The notes beneath the pieces were generated by a model, which was not told the DNA's origin, ran no database searches, and worked only from the letters and a program-made list of their open reading frames with translations. Both the position numbers and the translations under genes were made by a program. From NCBI RefSeq assembly GCF_004745075.1, contig NZ_RHFH01000012.1, positions 62,001 to 126,000 of the forward strand: 64,000 nucleotides of DNA, read 5' to 3'. The stretch comes from Brevibacterium sp. S111. Lineage in GTDB: Bacteria; Actinomycetota; Actinomycetes; Actinomycetales; Brevibacteriaceae. Position 1 is the first letter of the stretch. The number at the start of each line of letters is the position of its first letter. This document shows positions 1 through 7,836 of this stretch, in pieces.

Positions 1-537
1 GGCGACTTCGACGCGGCGCAGACCGACCTCGAGTCCGCCCTGGAGATCGCTCCGACCTCCGCCGAATGCGCCGTGCGGATCAACCTTTCCTACGTCTACG
101 AGAAGCAGGCCGATCAGATCGCCTCGCAGGACCCCGACCAATCACAGGAGCTCTACGACCGGTCGCTGAAGACGCTCGAGGAGGCCCCTGAGGAATGCCA
201 GCCGGACAAGAGCGAAGAGAAGCAGAAGAACAAGCAGGCCAAGGAACGCGTCGAGGACAAGAAGAAGAGCGAAAAGGCCAAGGAAGACGGCACCGACGAC
301 GATTCGCAGGATCAGGACTCACAGGACGAGGACTCGAAAGACAAACCCGAGGACGGCTCCTCATCCGAGGACGACGATGAACAGGACGAGAAGGAGCCCG
401 ACGACTCCGAAGGCAGATCAGAGCGCGAGAAGAAGCGAGAGGAGCTGGAGAAGCGCGGTGAGGATTCCGACCGTCAGCAGCGCCAGCAGGGCCCCGGAGG
501 CAACGGCGGACGCTCGACACCGGAAAAGCCGTGGTGA
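1..537 (+). CDS. TPR-like protein, C-terminal part (5' end outside window)
   Basis: The reading frame is open from the first base and ends with TGA at 535-537, so only the C-terminal 178 residues are present. The first about 65 residues are helical and TPR-like (for example FDAAQTDLESALEIAP and INLSYVYEKQ). After residue 65 the chain becomes an extremely charged low-complexity tail rich in Asp, Glu, Ser, Lys and Gln, ending in a Gly/Arg/Gln patch and PEKPW. Such TPR proteins with acidic tails commonly sit next to MoxR/VWA gene clusters, but nothing upstream is visible to test that. A GTG at 73 could be read as a start, but the in-frame coding upstream makes an internal position far more likely. 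Function unknown. Confidence 0.75.
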   Translation, partial: GDFDAAQTDLESALEIAPTSAECAVRINLSYVYEKQADQIASQDPDQSQELYDRSLKTLEEAPEECQPDKSEEKQKNKQAKERVEDKKKSEKAKEDGTDDDSQDQDSQDEDSKDKPEDGSSSEDDDEQDEKEPDDSEGRSEREKKREELEKRGEDSDRQQRQQGPGGNGGRSTPEKPW

Positions 538-620
538 GTCGCGACCCCGTCACACCGGTTCGTCGCTGACCGGCGAGGACCGTTCGCTTCGCCGGCCGAC
601 GCCTGTGACATCATGAATCC

Positions 621-1772
621 ATGAACGCCGCAGACTCGACCCCCACTGCCTCAACGACACCTCGCCTCCGGGCCGTGCTGGAGACCTTCCCGCCCTATAT
701 CCCGGGCAAGCCTCCCCGCGAAGTCACCGGGTTGCAGCCGTTCAAACTCTCCTCCAACGAGAACTTCCTCGCTCCGCTGCCCGAGGTCCTCGACGCCATG
801 GTCTCCCACGCGAAGGATCCCGCTCACTACCCCGACGACGCGGCGGTGGCACTGCGTGAGGGCCTGGCCGATCGCCTCGGCGTCGGACTCGACGAACTCG
901 TCGTCACCACCGGTGCCTCCGAACTCCTCGTCGCTCTGACCCAGATCACGTCGGATGCGAACACCGAGGCGATCTATCCGTGGCCGTCGTTCGAGATGTA
1001 CCCGCAGACGACCGGGCTCGCCGGTTCGGTCCGCCGCGAAGTGCCGCTGAGCGCCGACGGCCGCCACGACCTCGACGCGATGGCCGAAGCGATCACCGAT
1101 CGCACCGGCCTCATCATCCTCTGCTCACCGAACAACCCGACGGGTCCGGTGCTGCGCGATGCCGAAGTCCGCGCGTTCCTCGATCGGGTGCCCGCACATG
1201 TCCTCGTCGCCCTCGACGAAGCCTATTGGGAGTTCGCCACCGTCCCCGACCGGGTGCGCGGCCTCGACCTCGTCAGGGACTATCCGAACCTCGTGCTGCT
1301 GCGCACCTTCTCCAAGGCCCATGGTCTGGCGGGGCTGCGCGTCGGCTACGCCGTGGCACACCCGCCGGTCATCGAGGGTCTGCGCAAAGCCGTCATCCCC
1401 TTCGGCGTGACCGACATGAGTCAGGCCGGCGCTCTCGAATCGCTGCGCCACTGGGACGCCGTGCTCGACCGAGCGGCGCAGATCGCCGATACTCGCGACG
1501 CCTTCGCCGACGCCCTGCGCGAGCAGGGGTGGGAGGTGCCCGAAGCGCAGGCGAATTATGTGTGGCTGCCGCTGGGCGAGAAGTCCGCGGCCTTCGAAGA
1601 CGCCTGCGTCGAACAGGCCGTGGCGGTGCGCAACCTCGACGCCGGCGTGCGCATCAGCATCGGCGAAGACGAAGCGCTGGCCCGCGTTCTCGAGATCGCC
1701 GAGAGATTCCGCGCCGAACACTTCGCTGAGGTTCGCTCAGAGTCTGCTGAGGTTGGCCCAGAGTCTGTGTAG
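621..1772 (+). CDS. HisC/Pat-like PLP-dependent aminotransferase (class I/II)
   Basis: A fold-type I aminotransferase of 383 residues, close to the normal length of histidinol-phosphate and aromatic aminotransferases. Visible family marks are the N-terminal LSSNENF substrate-loop motif, the PNNPTG motif in the cofactor-binding region, DEAYWEF with the PLP-contacting Asp, and FSKAHGLAGLRVGY carrying the Schiff-base lysine. It would transfer an amino group between an amino acid or histidinol phosphate and 2-oxoglutarate. Substrate cannot be read from sequence. No other his genes are near, so a dedicated HisC is not supported, and the aromatic (Pat) branch is equally likely. The gene converges on the PucR regulator. 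Because the guanidino-acid genes follow, a role in arginine deamination is possible but is inference only. No clear Shine-Dalgarno sequence precedes the ATG. Confidence 0.88.
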   Translation: MNAADSTPTASTTPRLRAVLETFPPYIPGKPPREVTGLQPFKLSSNENFLAPLPEVLDAMVSHAKDPAHYPDDAAVALREGLADRLGVGLDELVVTTGASELLVALTQITSDANTEAIYPWPSFEMYPQTTGLAGSVRREVPLSADGRHDLDAMAEAITDRTGLIILCSPNNPTGPVLRDAEVRAFLDRVPAHVLVALDEAYWEFATVPDRVRGLDLVRDYPNLVLLRTFSKAHGLAGLRVGYAVAHPPVIEGLRKAVIPFGVTDMSQAGALESLRHWDAVLDRAAQIADTRDAFADALREQGWEVPEAQANYVWLPLGEKSAAFEDACVEQAVAVRNLDAGVRISIGEDEALARVLEIAERFRAEHFAEVRSESAEVGPESV

Positions 1773-1816
1773 CCGACCACCGTGCGCACCGGTTCGGGCC
1801 ACGGCAGCAGCGGTTG

Positions 1817-3238
1817 TCAGAGTTCGGCGAGTTCAAGCGCGATCGATACCGCCTGGACGGTCTCGGCGCGGGAGAGGTCGCGACCCAGCAGCTTCTCGAC
1901 CTTCGCCATCCGGGCCCGAACCGTGTGCCGGTGGATTCCGAGTTCTGAGGCAACGGCCTCCTTCGCCCCGGCCGCAGCGATATAGGCTCGCAGCGTCTCC
2001 AGCAGCTCCTGCCCGCCCCGCGCCCGGATGAGTTCACCGAGCACCCGATCGACGAAACGGTCCGCGGCTTCTTCATCGACCGCCGACAGCAGTGCCTTGA
2101 CTTCGGAGGCCTCGGCTTCGTGCTGAGTCCTCCACAGCATCCATGCGTGGTGGATCTGCCCCACAGGGATCCGCTTCTCTGCCAGAGGTTCGAGCCCGGC
2201 CACCTCGGCGGCCTTCGTCACGAGGTCGCTGAGCCCCAGGTCTCCGGCACCCGCGACCCCGAGGAGGGAACCCGCGCGGGTGAGCAGGGAGGCACCGACG
2301 ATATCGGCGATGAGATGCTCAGCCGTGTCACCGCGAACCCCGCCGAAGAACCTCACGTCCATCGTCGCCACCGGCGCCGCACCCGTGACTCGCGTCCATT
2401 CGGCGCGCTTCTCCTCGGCACTCAACTCCGACTCGAACAGCCGTGAGTACCCGGTGAGGACCGGCAGGTCGCTCAACGTCATCGCCAACAGAGCAGCGGC
2501 GGTCGACAGCAGCAGGGCACGTGTCTTCGGAGAACCGGCCGCCTCGGCGGGGGTGAGGATCCATCCGAGAGGATGATCGCTGCCCAAGGGCACGGCCTCG
2601 ATGATCCGCGAACCGGTGCGGATCAGACGAGGGCTCAGCGTCGGAGTGAGGTACTCCTCGATGAGCGCCGCACGCACATCGTCTTCCGCATCCTCACCGG
2701 TCAGAGCCCTGCCCGTCGGCGAGACGAAACGCACCTCAGCGTCCAGGGTCTCGGCCAGGTCGGTCACCAGCGCGGCGGAACCCTGATGCGCCAGGGCATT
2801 GGCGAACCGACGGGCGGCGCTGCTCGCTCGGGTCAGCTCCCGGTTGGTCTCGGCTTCGCGCATACGGGTGAAGGCGTCGACGACGGCGACGAAGGGCACC
2901 GGCTCGGGCACGCCGAAGACGGCCAGGCCGACCGCCTCGGCGTGGGCGATGAGCGAGTCCGGCACCTCCTGCCACGGCAGATCGGAGCCGAGCCCGATGC
3001 CCAAGGCGTGCACCCCGACGGTCTTGAGCCGACGCACATAGTCCACGACCGTGTCCGCCCCGAGATCCTGACCGACGCCGATCGTCAGCAGAACCTCTCC
3101 CCCGGCCAGCCATTCATCGACTTCGGGAAGCTCCGAGGAGTGGACGATCGTGACGTCCTGCACGGCAGCGGTCGGCGAATCGACGATGACGTCGAGGGCG
3201 AGTTCACTGCGCGACCACAGCTGTTCCAAGGTGACCAT
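1817..3238 (-). CDS. PucR-family transcriptional regulator
   Basis: A 473-residue regulator with the PucR N-terminal ligand-sensing domain (starting [10 protein letters not shown] and continuing through about residue 130), a variable middle, and a C-terminal PucR-type helix-turn-helix. The HTH is [21 protein letters not shown], with the recognition helix at about residues 435-455. PucR proteins usually control catabolic operons for nitrogen-rich compounds. The gene is divergent from the agmatinase-decarboxylase-symporter genes and is their obvious candidate regulator. The frame is open to a GTG at 3313, but I choose ATG 3238. It restores the usual MVTL start, and a good -10 hexamer lies exactly 7 bases in front, pointing to a leaderless mRNA. 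The upstream 25 codons would encode the promoter. Confidence 0.9.
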   Translation of the reverse strand: MVTLEQLWSRSELALDVIVDSPTAAVQDVTIVHSSELPEVDEWLAGGEVLLTIGVGQDLGADTVVDYVRRLKTVGVHALGIGLGSDLPWQEVPDSLIAHAEAVGLAVFGVPEPVPFVAVVDAFTRMREAETNRELTRASSAARRFANALAHQGSAALVTDLAETLDAEVRFVSPTGRALTGEDAEDDVRAALIEEYLTPTLSPRLIRTGSRIIEAVPLGSDHPLGWILTPAEAAGSPKTRALLLSTAAALLAMTLSDLPVLTGYSRLFESELSAEEKRAEWTRVTGAAPVATMDVRFFGGVRGDTAEHLIADIVGASLLTRAGSLLGVAGAGDLGLSDLVTKAAEVAGLEPLAEKRIPVGQIHHAWMLWRTQHEAEASEVKALLSAVDEEAADRFVDRVLGELIRARGGQELLETLRAYIAAAGAKEAVASELGIHRHTVRARMAKVEKLLGRDLSRAETVQAVSIALELAEL

Positions 3239-3245
3239 GCCTTCG

Positions 3246-3251
3246 ATTCTA
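3246..3251 (-). promoter_or_regulatory. -10 element TAGAAT, leaderless promoter of the pucR-type gene
   Basis: TAGAAT on the minus strand is separated from the ATG at 3238 by exactly seven bases (CGAAGGC). Transcription would therefore start at or next to the A of the start codon. That is the standard geometry of actinobacterial leaderless genes. It also argues against the longer GTG start. A TTGAAA lies further upstream, at 20-base spacing, and is a weak -35 candidate. Confidence 0.55.
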
Positions 3252-3313
3252 TCCGCATTGGACAGGACCGATTTCAAACGCTCCGTCGTGGATATCGGTG
3301 TTGCCTGGGCCAC

Positions 3314-3329
3314 GTCCTAGGCTGAGGAC
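3314..3329 (+). promoter_or_regulatory. Inverted repeat GTCCT-n6-AGGAC over a possible -10, agmatinase promoter
   Basis: Perfect 5-base arms (3314-3318 and 3325-3329) enclose TAGGCT, a TANNNT hexamer that could serve as -10 for the agmatinase operon, with a start near 3331. An inverted repeat lying across the -10 of an operon next to a divergent PucR-type regulator is a plausible operator. No experimental consensus for this regulator is known to me. Confidence 0.35.
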
Positions 3330-3381
3330 AATGCATCCGACCCTCCCGGGTCGAATCCGCCCCACGACGAAGGAGAAGCCA

Positions 3382-4392
3382 GTGACGTCTCAACCGCTCG
3401 GCCCCGCCGACTACAGCAAGACACCCCGGTACGCCGGTCCCCCGACCTTCGGACTGCTGCCGCGCATCGACGAGGTCGAAGCGGCACGCCCGGGCGAGAA
3501 GATCGACGTCAAGGTCATCGGCATCCCCTTCGACGCCGGTGTCAGCTACCGTCCCGGTGCCCGCTTCGGCCCCGCACACATCCGTCAGTCCTCGAAGCTG
3601 CTGCGCCCCTACAACCAGGCCACGAACGTTCATCCCTTCACCTGGCAGCAGGTCGCCGACTGCGGTGACCTCGGCGTCAACCCCTTCGACATCGAAGAGG
3701 CCATCACCACGGTCGAGGCCAATGCCGACCAGATGCGCGCCGACGGAGCCAAACTGCTCACCCTCGGCGGTGACCACACCCTGGCCCTGCCCAACCTGCG
3801 CTCCCTGCACAAGACGCACGGGAAGATCGCCGTCCTCCACTTCGATGCCCACCTCGACACCTGGGACACGTACTTCGGTGCCCCCTATACGCACGGCACC
3901 CCATTCCGTCGTGCCAGCGAAGAGGGCCTGCTCGACCTCGAGTCCTGCATGCACATCGGCATCCGCGGACCCCTCTACGGGAAGAAGGACCTCGAGGACG
4001 ACGAAGTGCTCGGCTTCCAGATCATCCGCAGCGACGAGTACCAGTTCACCTCCGTCCAGGACGTCGTCGCTCGGATGCGCAAGCGCCTCGGTGATGCCCC
4101 CGTCTACCTCTCCGTCGACATCGACGTCCTCGATCCGGCCGCCGCACCGGGCACCGGCACCCCCGAGGCCGGAGGCATGACGAGCCGGGAGCTGCTCAAC
4201 TCGATCCGCGGACTCCAGGGACTCAACGTCGTCGGCGCCGAGGTCGTCGAAGTCGCTCCCGCCTACGATCATGCCGAGATCACGGGCCTGGCCGCCGCCC
4301 ACGTCGGCTACGAAGTGCTGTCGCTGTGGGCGGCAGAGAACAACGGCATCGCCGAGCCCACGGGACCCGCCGGCGAAGCGCTCGGACAGTGA
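3382..4392 (+). CDS. speB: Agmatinase / guanidinobutyrase (ureohydrolase family)
   Basis: A 336-residue dimanganese ureohydrolase of normal family length. The metal ligands are all present: [19 protein letters not shown], and [14 protein letters not shown], with THGTPFRRA in the loop that shapes substrate preference. The family hydrolyses a guanidino group to urea plus an amine. The start is GTG 3382, with AGGAG at 3371-3375 six bases ahead. The frame is open further upstream, but that part overlaps the divergent promoter region. The stop overlaps a possible GTG start of the next gene (GTGA). Its partner is an AruI-like decarboxylase. Together they suggest 4-guanidinobutyrate hydrolysis to 4-aminobutyrate in the arginine transaminase pathway rather than polyamine synthesis. 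Substrate choice between agmatine, guanidinobutyrate and guanidinopropionate cannot be settled by eye. Confidence 0.9.
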   Translation: MTSQPLGPADYSKTPRYAGPPTFGLLPRIDEVEAARPGEKIDVKVIGIPFDAGVSYRPGARFGPAHIRQSSKLLRPYNQATNVHPFTWQQVADCGDLGVNPFDIEEAITTVEANADQMRADGAKLLTLGGDHTLALPNLRSLHKTHGKIAVLHFDAHLDTWDTYFGAPYTHGTPFRRASEEGLLDLESCMHIGIRGPLYGKKDLEDDEVLGFQIIRSDEYQFTSVQDVVARMRKRLGDAPVYLSVDIDVLDPAAAPGTGTPEAGGMTSRELLNSIRGLQGLNVVGAEVVEVAPAYDHAEITGLAAAHVGYEVLSLWAAENNGIAEPTGPAGEALGQ

Positions 4393-4394
4393 CG

Positions 4395-6047
4395 ATGGAC
4401 CAGGGGCAGAACTTCCGCAACGGCGGTCGCGCAGTGGTCGCGACACTGGCCGCCCATGGTGTCGATACGATCTTCGGCATCCCCGGCACCCACAATCTCG
4501 AGTTCTACCGGCACCTGCCGGAGTTCGGGATCCGCGCCGTGACACCCCGCCACGAGCAGGGAGCCGGCTACGGTGCCGACGGGTACTTCCTCGTCTCGGG
4601 CAAACCCGGGGTCATCATCACGACCTCGGGTCCTGGCCTGACGAACGTCGTCACGGCGGCGGCGACCGCCTACGCCGAATCCCGCCCGATGCTCATCCTC
4701 TCCCCCGGTGTGCCCACCGGGTTCGAACGCGCCGATGTCGGGATGCTCCATGAGACGAAAGACTCGTCGGGGGCGCTCAACCGCCTGCTCGTGTCCTCCC
4801 AACGCACCCGCACGGCCGAGGGCGCAGCGCAGGCCGTCGCCGAGGCGTTCGCCATGTTCGACTCCGCCCGGCCCGGTCCCGTCCACATCGAGGTTCCCCT
4901 CGATGTGCTCGAGGGCGCGTGGAACGGCCACGTGCCGGTGCCCTTCTCCGGTCACCGTCCTGGACTCGATGAGCATGTCGTCGCCCGCGCCGCCGAGGCG
5001 ATCCGTGCCTCCCAGCGTCCGCTCGTCATCGCCGGTGGCGGAGCCAGGCGCGCCCACGCTCAGGTGCGTGCCTTCGTCGAAGCCCTCGACGCTCCGGTGG
5101 CGACGACGGCCAACGGCAAGGGCATCCTGCCGGAGGAGCATCCGCTCTCACTCGGGTCGAACGTCCGCTTCCCCAGTGTGCAGGCCGAATCCGCTGCCGC
5201 CGATGTCCTCATTGTGTTCGGCTCGGAATTGGCCGACTCCGACCTGTGGGGCGGAGCCATCGGCGCTCAGACCACGATCGGCGTCCGTGATGAAGCGGCT
5301 GATCAGACCGTCATCCGCTGCGATATCGACCCCGACCAGCTCAACAAGAACCTGCCCGGAGACATCCTCGCCTGCGCGGATGCCTCGGAGTTCCTCACCG
5401 CGCTCCTGACCGCGCTCGGACACGGGGAGGCTGCGGCCACCTCGGCGAGGGAATCCGGCGCCGACCGAGTCTCCCGGATCCGGGAGAGCTGGGGTGCCGA
5501 TTTCGACTTCGCCTCGATCGGGGCTCGGGTCACCCGCCTCGTCGAGGAGGGTGCGGGTCCGGGCGTCGTCATCGCCGGCGACTCCTCGCAGGTCACCTAT
5601 GACGGGACGGTGCACGCGCTGACCGCGCGCACCCCTGACCAGCTGCTCTACATGCCGGGATTCGCCACCCTCGGGTACGGGATCCCTGCCGCGATCGGCG
5701 CGAAACTCGCCGATCGCACGCGTCCGGTCACCTGCATCCTCGGCGATGGCGCGGCGATGTTCTCGATCCAGGAGTTCATGACCGCGGCCGAGCTGGGCCT
5801 GGGCATCCCCTTCGTCATCGTCGACAACGGCGGGTACGCGGAGATCGAGGGACAGATGGTCGAGCGGGACATGGAACCGTTCGCCGTCCGCCTCGCCCGC
5901 CCCGACTTCGCCAAGCTCGGCGAATCCATGGGCGGAGCCGGAGTGAAGCTGGCCGAATCGGTCATCGACGAACAGCTTCCGACCGCCGTCGCCGAGGCGA
6001 TCGAGCGCGATCTGCCCACCGTCATCCACATCACCGTCGGCTGCTGA
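4395..6047 (+). CDS. ThDP-dependent decarboxylase, AruI-like (5-guanidino-2-oxopentanoate decarboxylase candidate)
   Basis: A 550-residue enzyme of the acetolactate synthase/decarboxylase superfamily, with all three domains. The N-terminal PYR domain has FGIPGTHNLEFYRHL and RHEQGAG, whose Glu activates the cofactor. A central domain follows. The C-terminal PP domain has the GDG...N metal-diphosphate motif (GDGAAMF, then DNGG). The N-terminal stretch closely recalls AruI, which decarboxylates 2-ketoarginine to 4-guanidinobutyraldehyde. That assignment rests on remembered similarity plus the adjacent guanidinobutyrase-type gene. Alternatives are other 2-oxoacid decarboxylases. ATG 4395 lies three bases past the agmatinase stop. 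A GTG at 4389 overlapping that stop is an equal alternative, and either way the genes look translationally coupled. Confidence 0.82.
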   Translation: MDQGQNFRNGGRAVVATLAAHGVDTIFGIPGTHNLEFYRHLPEFGIRAVTPRHEQGAGYGADGYFLVSGKPGVIITTSGPGLTNVVTAAATAYAESRPMLILSPGVPTGFERADVGMLHETKDSSGALNRLLVSSQRTRTAEGAAQAVAEAFAMFDSARPGPVHIEVPLDVLEGAWNGHVPVPFSGHRPGLDEHVVARAAEAIRASQRPLVIAGGGARRAHAQVRAFVEALDAPVATTANGKGILPEEHPLSLGSNVRFPSVQAESAAADVLIVFGSELADSDLWGGAIGAQTTIGVRDEAADQTVIRCDIDPDQLNKNLPGDILACADASEFLTALLTALGHGEAAATSARESGADRVSRIRESWGADFDFASIGARVTRLVEEGAGPGVVIAGDSSQVTYDGTVHALTARTPDQLLYMPGFATLGYGIPAAIGAKLADRTRPVTCILGDGAAMFSIQEFMTAAELGLGIPFVIVDNGGYAEIEGQMVERDMEPFAVRLARPDFAKLGESMGGAGVKLAESVIDEQLPTAVAEAIERDLPTVIHITVGC

Positions 6048-6072
6048 GCCGGCCACCATCGAAGGAGTCACA

Positions 6073-7515
6073 GTGGACTCATTGGTCGTCATCATCTATC
6101 TCGCCGCCATGGTGGGATTCGGCGTCTGGGGCCGTTTCAAGGCGAAGAACCAGGACGATTTCCTCGTCGCCGGCCGTCGCCTCGGCGGTTGGCTGTACAC
6201 GGGAACCATGTCCGCGGTCGTCCTCGGCGGCGCCTCGACGATCGGCGGCGTGGGCCTGGGCTACACGTCCGGATTGTCGGGAATGTGGCTGGTCTTCAGC
6301 ATCGGACTGGGCATCATCGTCCTCTCCCTGCTGTTCGCGCCACGGATTCAGAAACTGGAGATCTACACGGTCTCCCAGATGCTCGAACTGCGCTACGGGA
6401 AGGGTTCGCGACTGGTCTCCGGCGCGATCATGACCGCCTATGGGCTGATGATCTCGACGACGTCGACGGTCGCCTATGCGACGGTCTTCCACGCCCTGTT
6501 CGACCTCAACAAGTTCTGGTCGGTGCTCATCGGCGGCGGCATCGTCATCCTCTACTCGATGCTCGGCGGCATGTGGTCGATCACCTTGACCGACTTCGTC
6601 CAGTTCTTCATCCAGACCATCGGCATCTTCCTCATCATGCTGCCGATCGTGCTGAGCAAGTCGGGCGGAATCGGTGAGCTGTTCTCCAGTCTGCCCGCCT
6701 CGCACACCTCACCGGTGGGCATCGGTTGGCAGGCGATCATCGGCTACATCCTCATCTACACCCTCGGTCTGCTGATCGGACAGGACATCTGGCAGCGCGT
6801 GTTCACCGCGCGCAGCCCGGGTGTGGCGCGGTGGGGTGGATTCTCCGCCGGCGTCTACTGCCTGCTCTACGCTCTGGCCGGGGCGCTGGTCGGCATGGCG
6901 GCAACGAAGATCGTGCCCGGCATCGAGGTCCAGGACGATGTCTTCGTCGCCGTCGTCGATGCCGCGATGTCGCCGCTGATGGGCGGGTTCGTCCTCGCCG
7001 CAGCACTGGCGGCGATGATGTCGACGGCATCGGGCTCCCTCATGGCCGCCTCCACCGTGTGCCGTCAGGACATCGTCGAACCGCTGCTGGCCAAGCGGGA
7101 CGTCGACCCCGATTCGGGGATCGCGAAGACCCTGGTGCGCGAGACCGGGGACGAGATCCGCGATTCGCGCTTCTACCTCATCGGCCTCGGCGTCGTCACC
7201 CTCGTGCTCGCGATGATCATGCCCAGCGTCGTCGAAGCGCTGACGGTGGCCTACAACCTCCTGGTGGCGGGCCTGTTCATCCCGATCCTCGGCGGGCTCG
7301 TGTTCAAGCGCGGCACGATCGTCGGAGTCATGGCGGGCATGATCCTCGGTGCGCTGACCACCATAGTCATCATGATCACGATGGGCATCTACGCCAACGA
7401 GGCGATCTACCTCGGGCTCATCGCCTCGCTCATCGGCTACCTCGTCGGCTCGTTCGCCTCGAAGCCGACTTCGCCGGAGATCATGACGGCATGGAGGGAG
7501 CGCATCAACCGCTGA
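6073..7515 (+). CDS. Sodium:solute symporter (SSS family)
   Basis: A 480-residue membrane protein with about 13 hydrophobic segments, beginning with an N-out helix (SLVVIIYLAAMVGFGVWGR) and carrying the cytosolic KNQDDFLVAGRRLG loop and the GGASTIGGVGLGYTSG region of sodium/solute symporters. It sits 25 bases behind the AruI-like gene. The start is GTG 6073, with a strong GAAGGAG at 6061-6067. Its likely job is sodium-driven uptake of the substrate of this operon (an amino acid, guanidino compound or carboxylate), which is inferred from position only. Length and fold are typical. The gene ends in a very GC-rich region with overlapping inverted repeats. Confidence 0.88.
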   Translation: MDSLVVIIYLAAMVGFGVWGRFKAKNQDDFLVAGRRLGGWLYTGTMSAVVLGGASTIGGVGLGYTSGLSGMWLVFSIGLGIIVLSLLFAPRIQKLEIYTVSQMLELRYGKGSRLVSGAIMTAYGLMISTTSTVAYATVFHALFDLNKFWSVLIGGGIVILYSMLGGMWSITLTDFVQFFIQTIGIFLIMLPIVLSKSGGIGELFSSLPASHTSPVGIGWQAIIGYILIYTLGLLIGQDIWQRVFTARSPGVARWGGFSAGVYCLLYALAGALVGMAATKIVPGIEVQDDVFVAVVDAAMSPLMGGFVLAAALAAMMSTASGSLMAASTVCRQDIVEPLLAKRDVDPDSGIAKTLVRETGDEIRDSRFYLIGLGVVTLVLAMIMPSVVEALTVAYNLLVAGLFIPILGGLVFKRGTIVGVMAGMILGALTTIVIMITMGIYANEAIYLGLIASLIGYLVGSFASKPTSPEIMTAWRERINR

Positions 7516-7573
7516 GGGCGCTCGCGCCCCGGGCGCCCTCGGCGCCCCAAGCGCCCCAGGGCCCCAGGGACCA

Positions 7574-7646
7574 AGCGCCGAGACACGCACGCAGCGCCGA
7601 AAAACGCCGGTGTGCATGTGTGTCTCGGCGCTCCGTGCGTTTTTCG
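7574..7646. repeat. Interleaved inverted repeats (A-B-A'-B' arrangement)
   Basis: Arm A AGCGCCGAGACAC (7574-7586) pairs perfectly with A' (7620-7632). Arm B CGAAAAACGC (7598-7607) pairs with B' (7637-7646). The order A-B-A'-B' means both stems cannot form as a simple nested hairpin; they would compete or form a pseudoknot. A and B also share an AGCGCCGA start. It lies downstream of the symporter, so a terminator role is possible. Confidence 0.6.
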
Positions 7647-7746
7647 ACGTCGCGGTGCCGGCGGACTTGGACGACCAGCCGGTTGTCGCCTATATTCGAG
7701 AAGTCAGGCCGGTTTCACCGTCGGATCCGGTTGATGCCGACAGCCG

Positions 7747-7815
7747 GTGCTCGAAAAAGGAGCACGAAGCCGCGAAGAACCGCGTGTGAGACATATATGG
7801 ATCGTTCTTCCATAT
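7747..7815 (+). promoter_or_regulatory. Two inverted repeats in the leader of the second ThDP gene
   Basis: GTGCTC (7747-7752) and GAGCAC (7760-7765) frame a GAAAAAG loop. ATATGGA (7795-7801) and TCCATAT (7809-7815) form a perfect 7-7-7 inverted repeat only 22 bases before the ATG. The second is AT-rich in a GC-rich context and is a good candidate protein-binding site. Which regulator binds is unknown. Confidence 0.4.
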
Positions 7816-7836
7816 CTCATCCGCGAAAGGTCTTCC

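Larger units (their letters stand above)
7516..7836. other. Intergenic region (321 bases) with repeats and hairpins, no gene seen
   Basis: Three blocks are visible. Bases 7516-7572 are a run of near-tandem GCGCCC/CCCCAGG units. Bases 7574-7646 hold interleaved inverted repeats (listed separately). Bases 7747-7815 hold two short inverted repeats directly ahead of the next gene. I found no plausible reading frame or RNA family here. I compared the leader by eye with guanidine riboswitch consensus features because of the upstream guanidino genes, and saw no match. Confidence 0.6.

Noticed and set aside
73..537. A separate 154-residue gene starting at GTG 73
   Set aside because: The same frame is open to the window edge and continues the TPR-like helical pattern, so the GTG is an internal Val codon.
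3274..4545. A 423-codon open frame antisense to the agmatinase gene
   Set aside because: High-GC coding DNA leaves long open frames on the opposite strand. The translation is low-complexity and has no family motif, while the plus strand has all metal ligands of a ureohydrolase.
7516..7836. A guanidine riboswitch near the guanidino-compound genes
   Set aside because: I compared the leader by eye with ykkC, mini-ykkC and ykkC-III features and found none of their conserved blocks.
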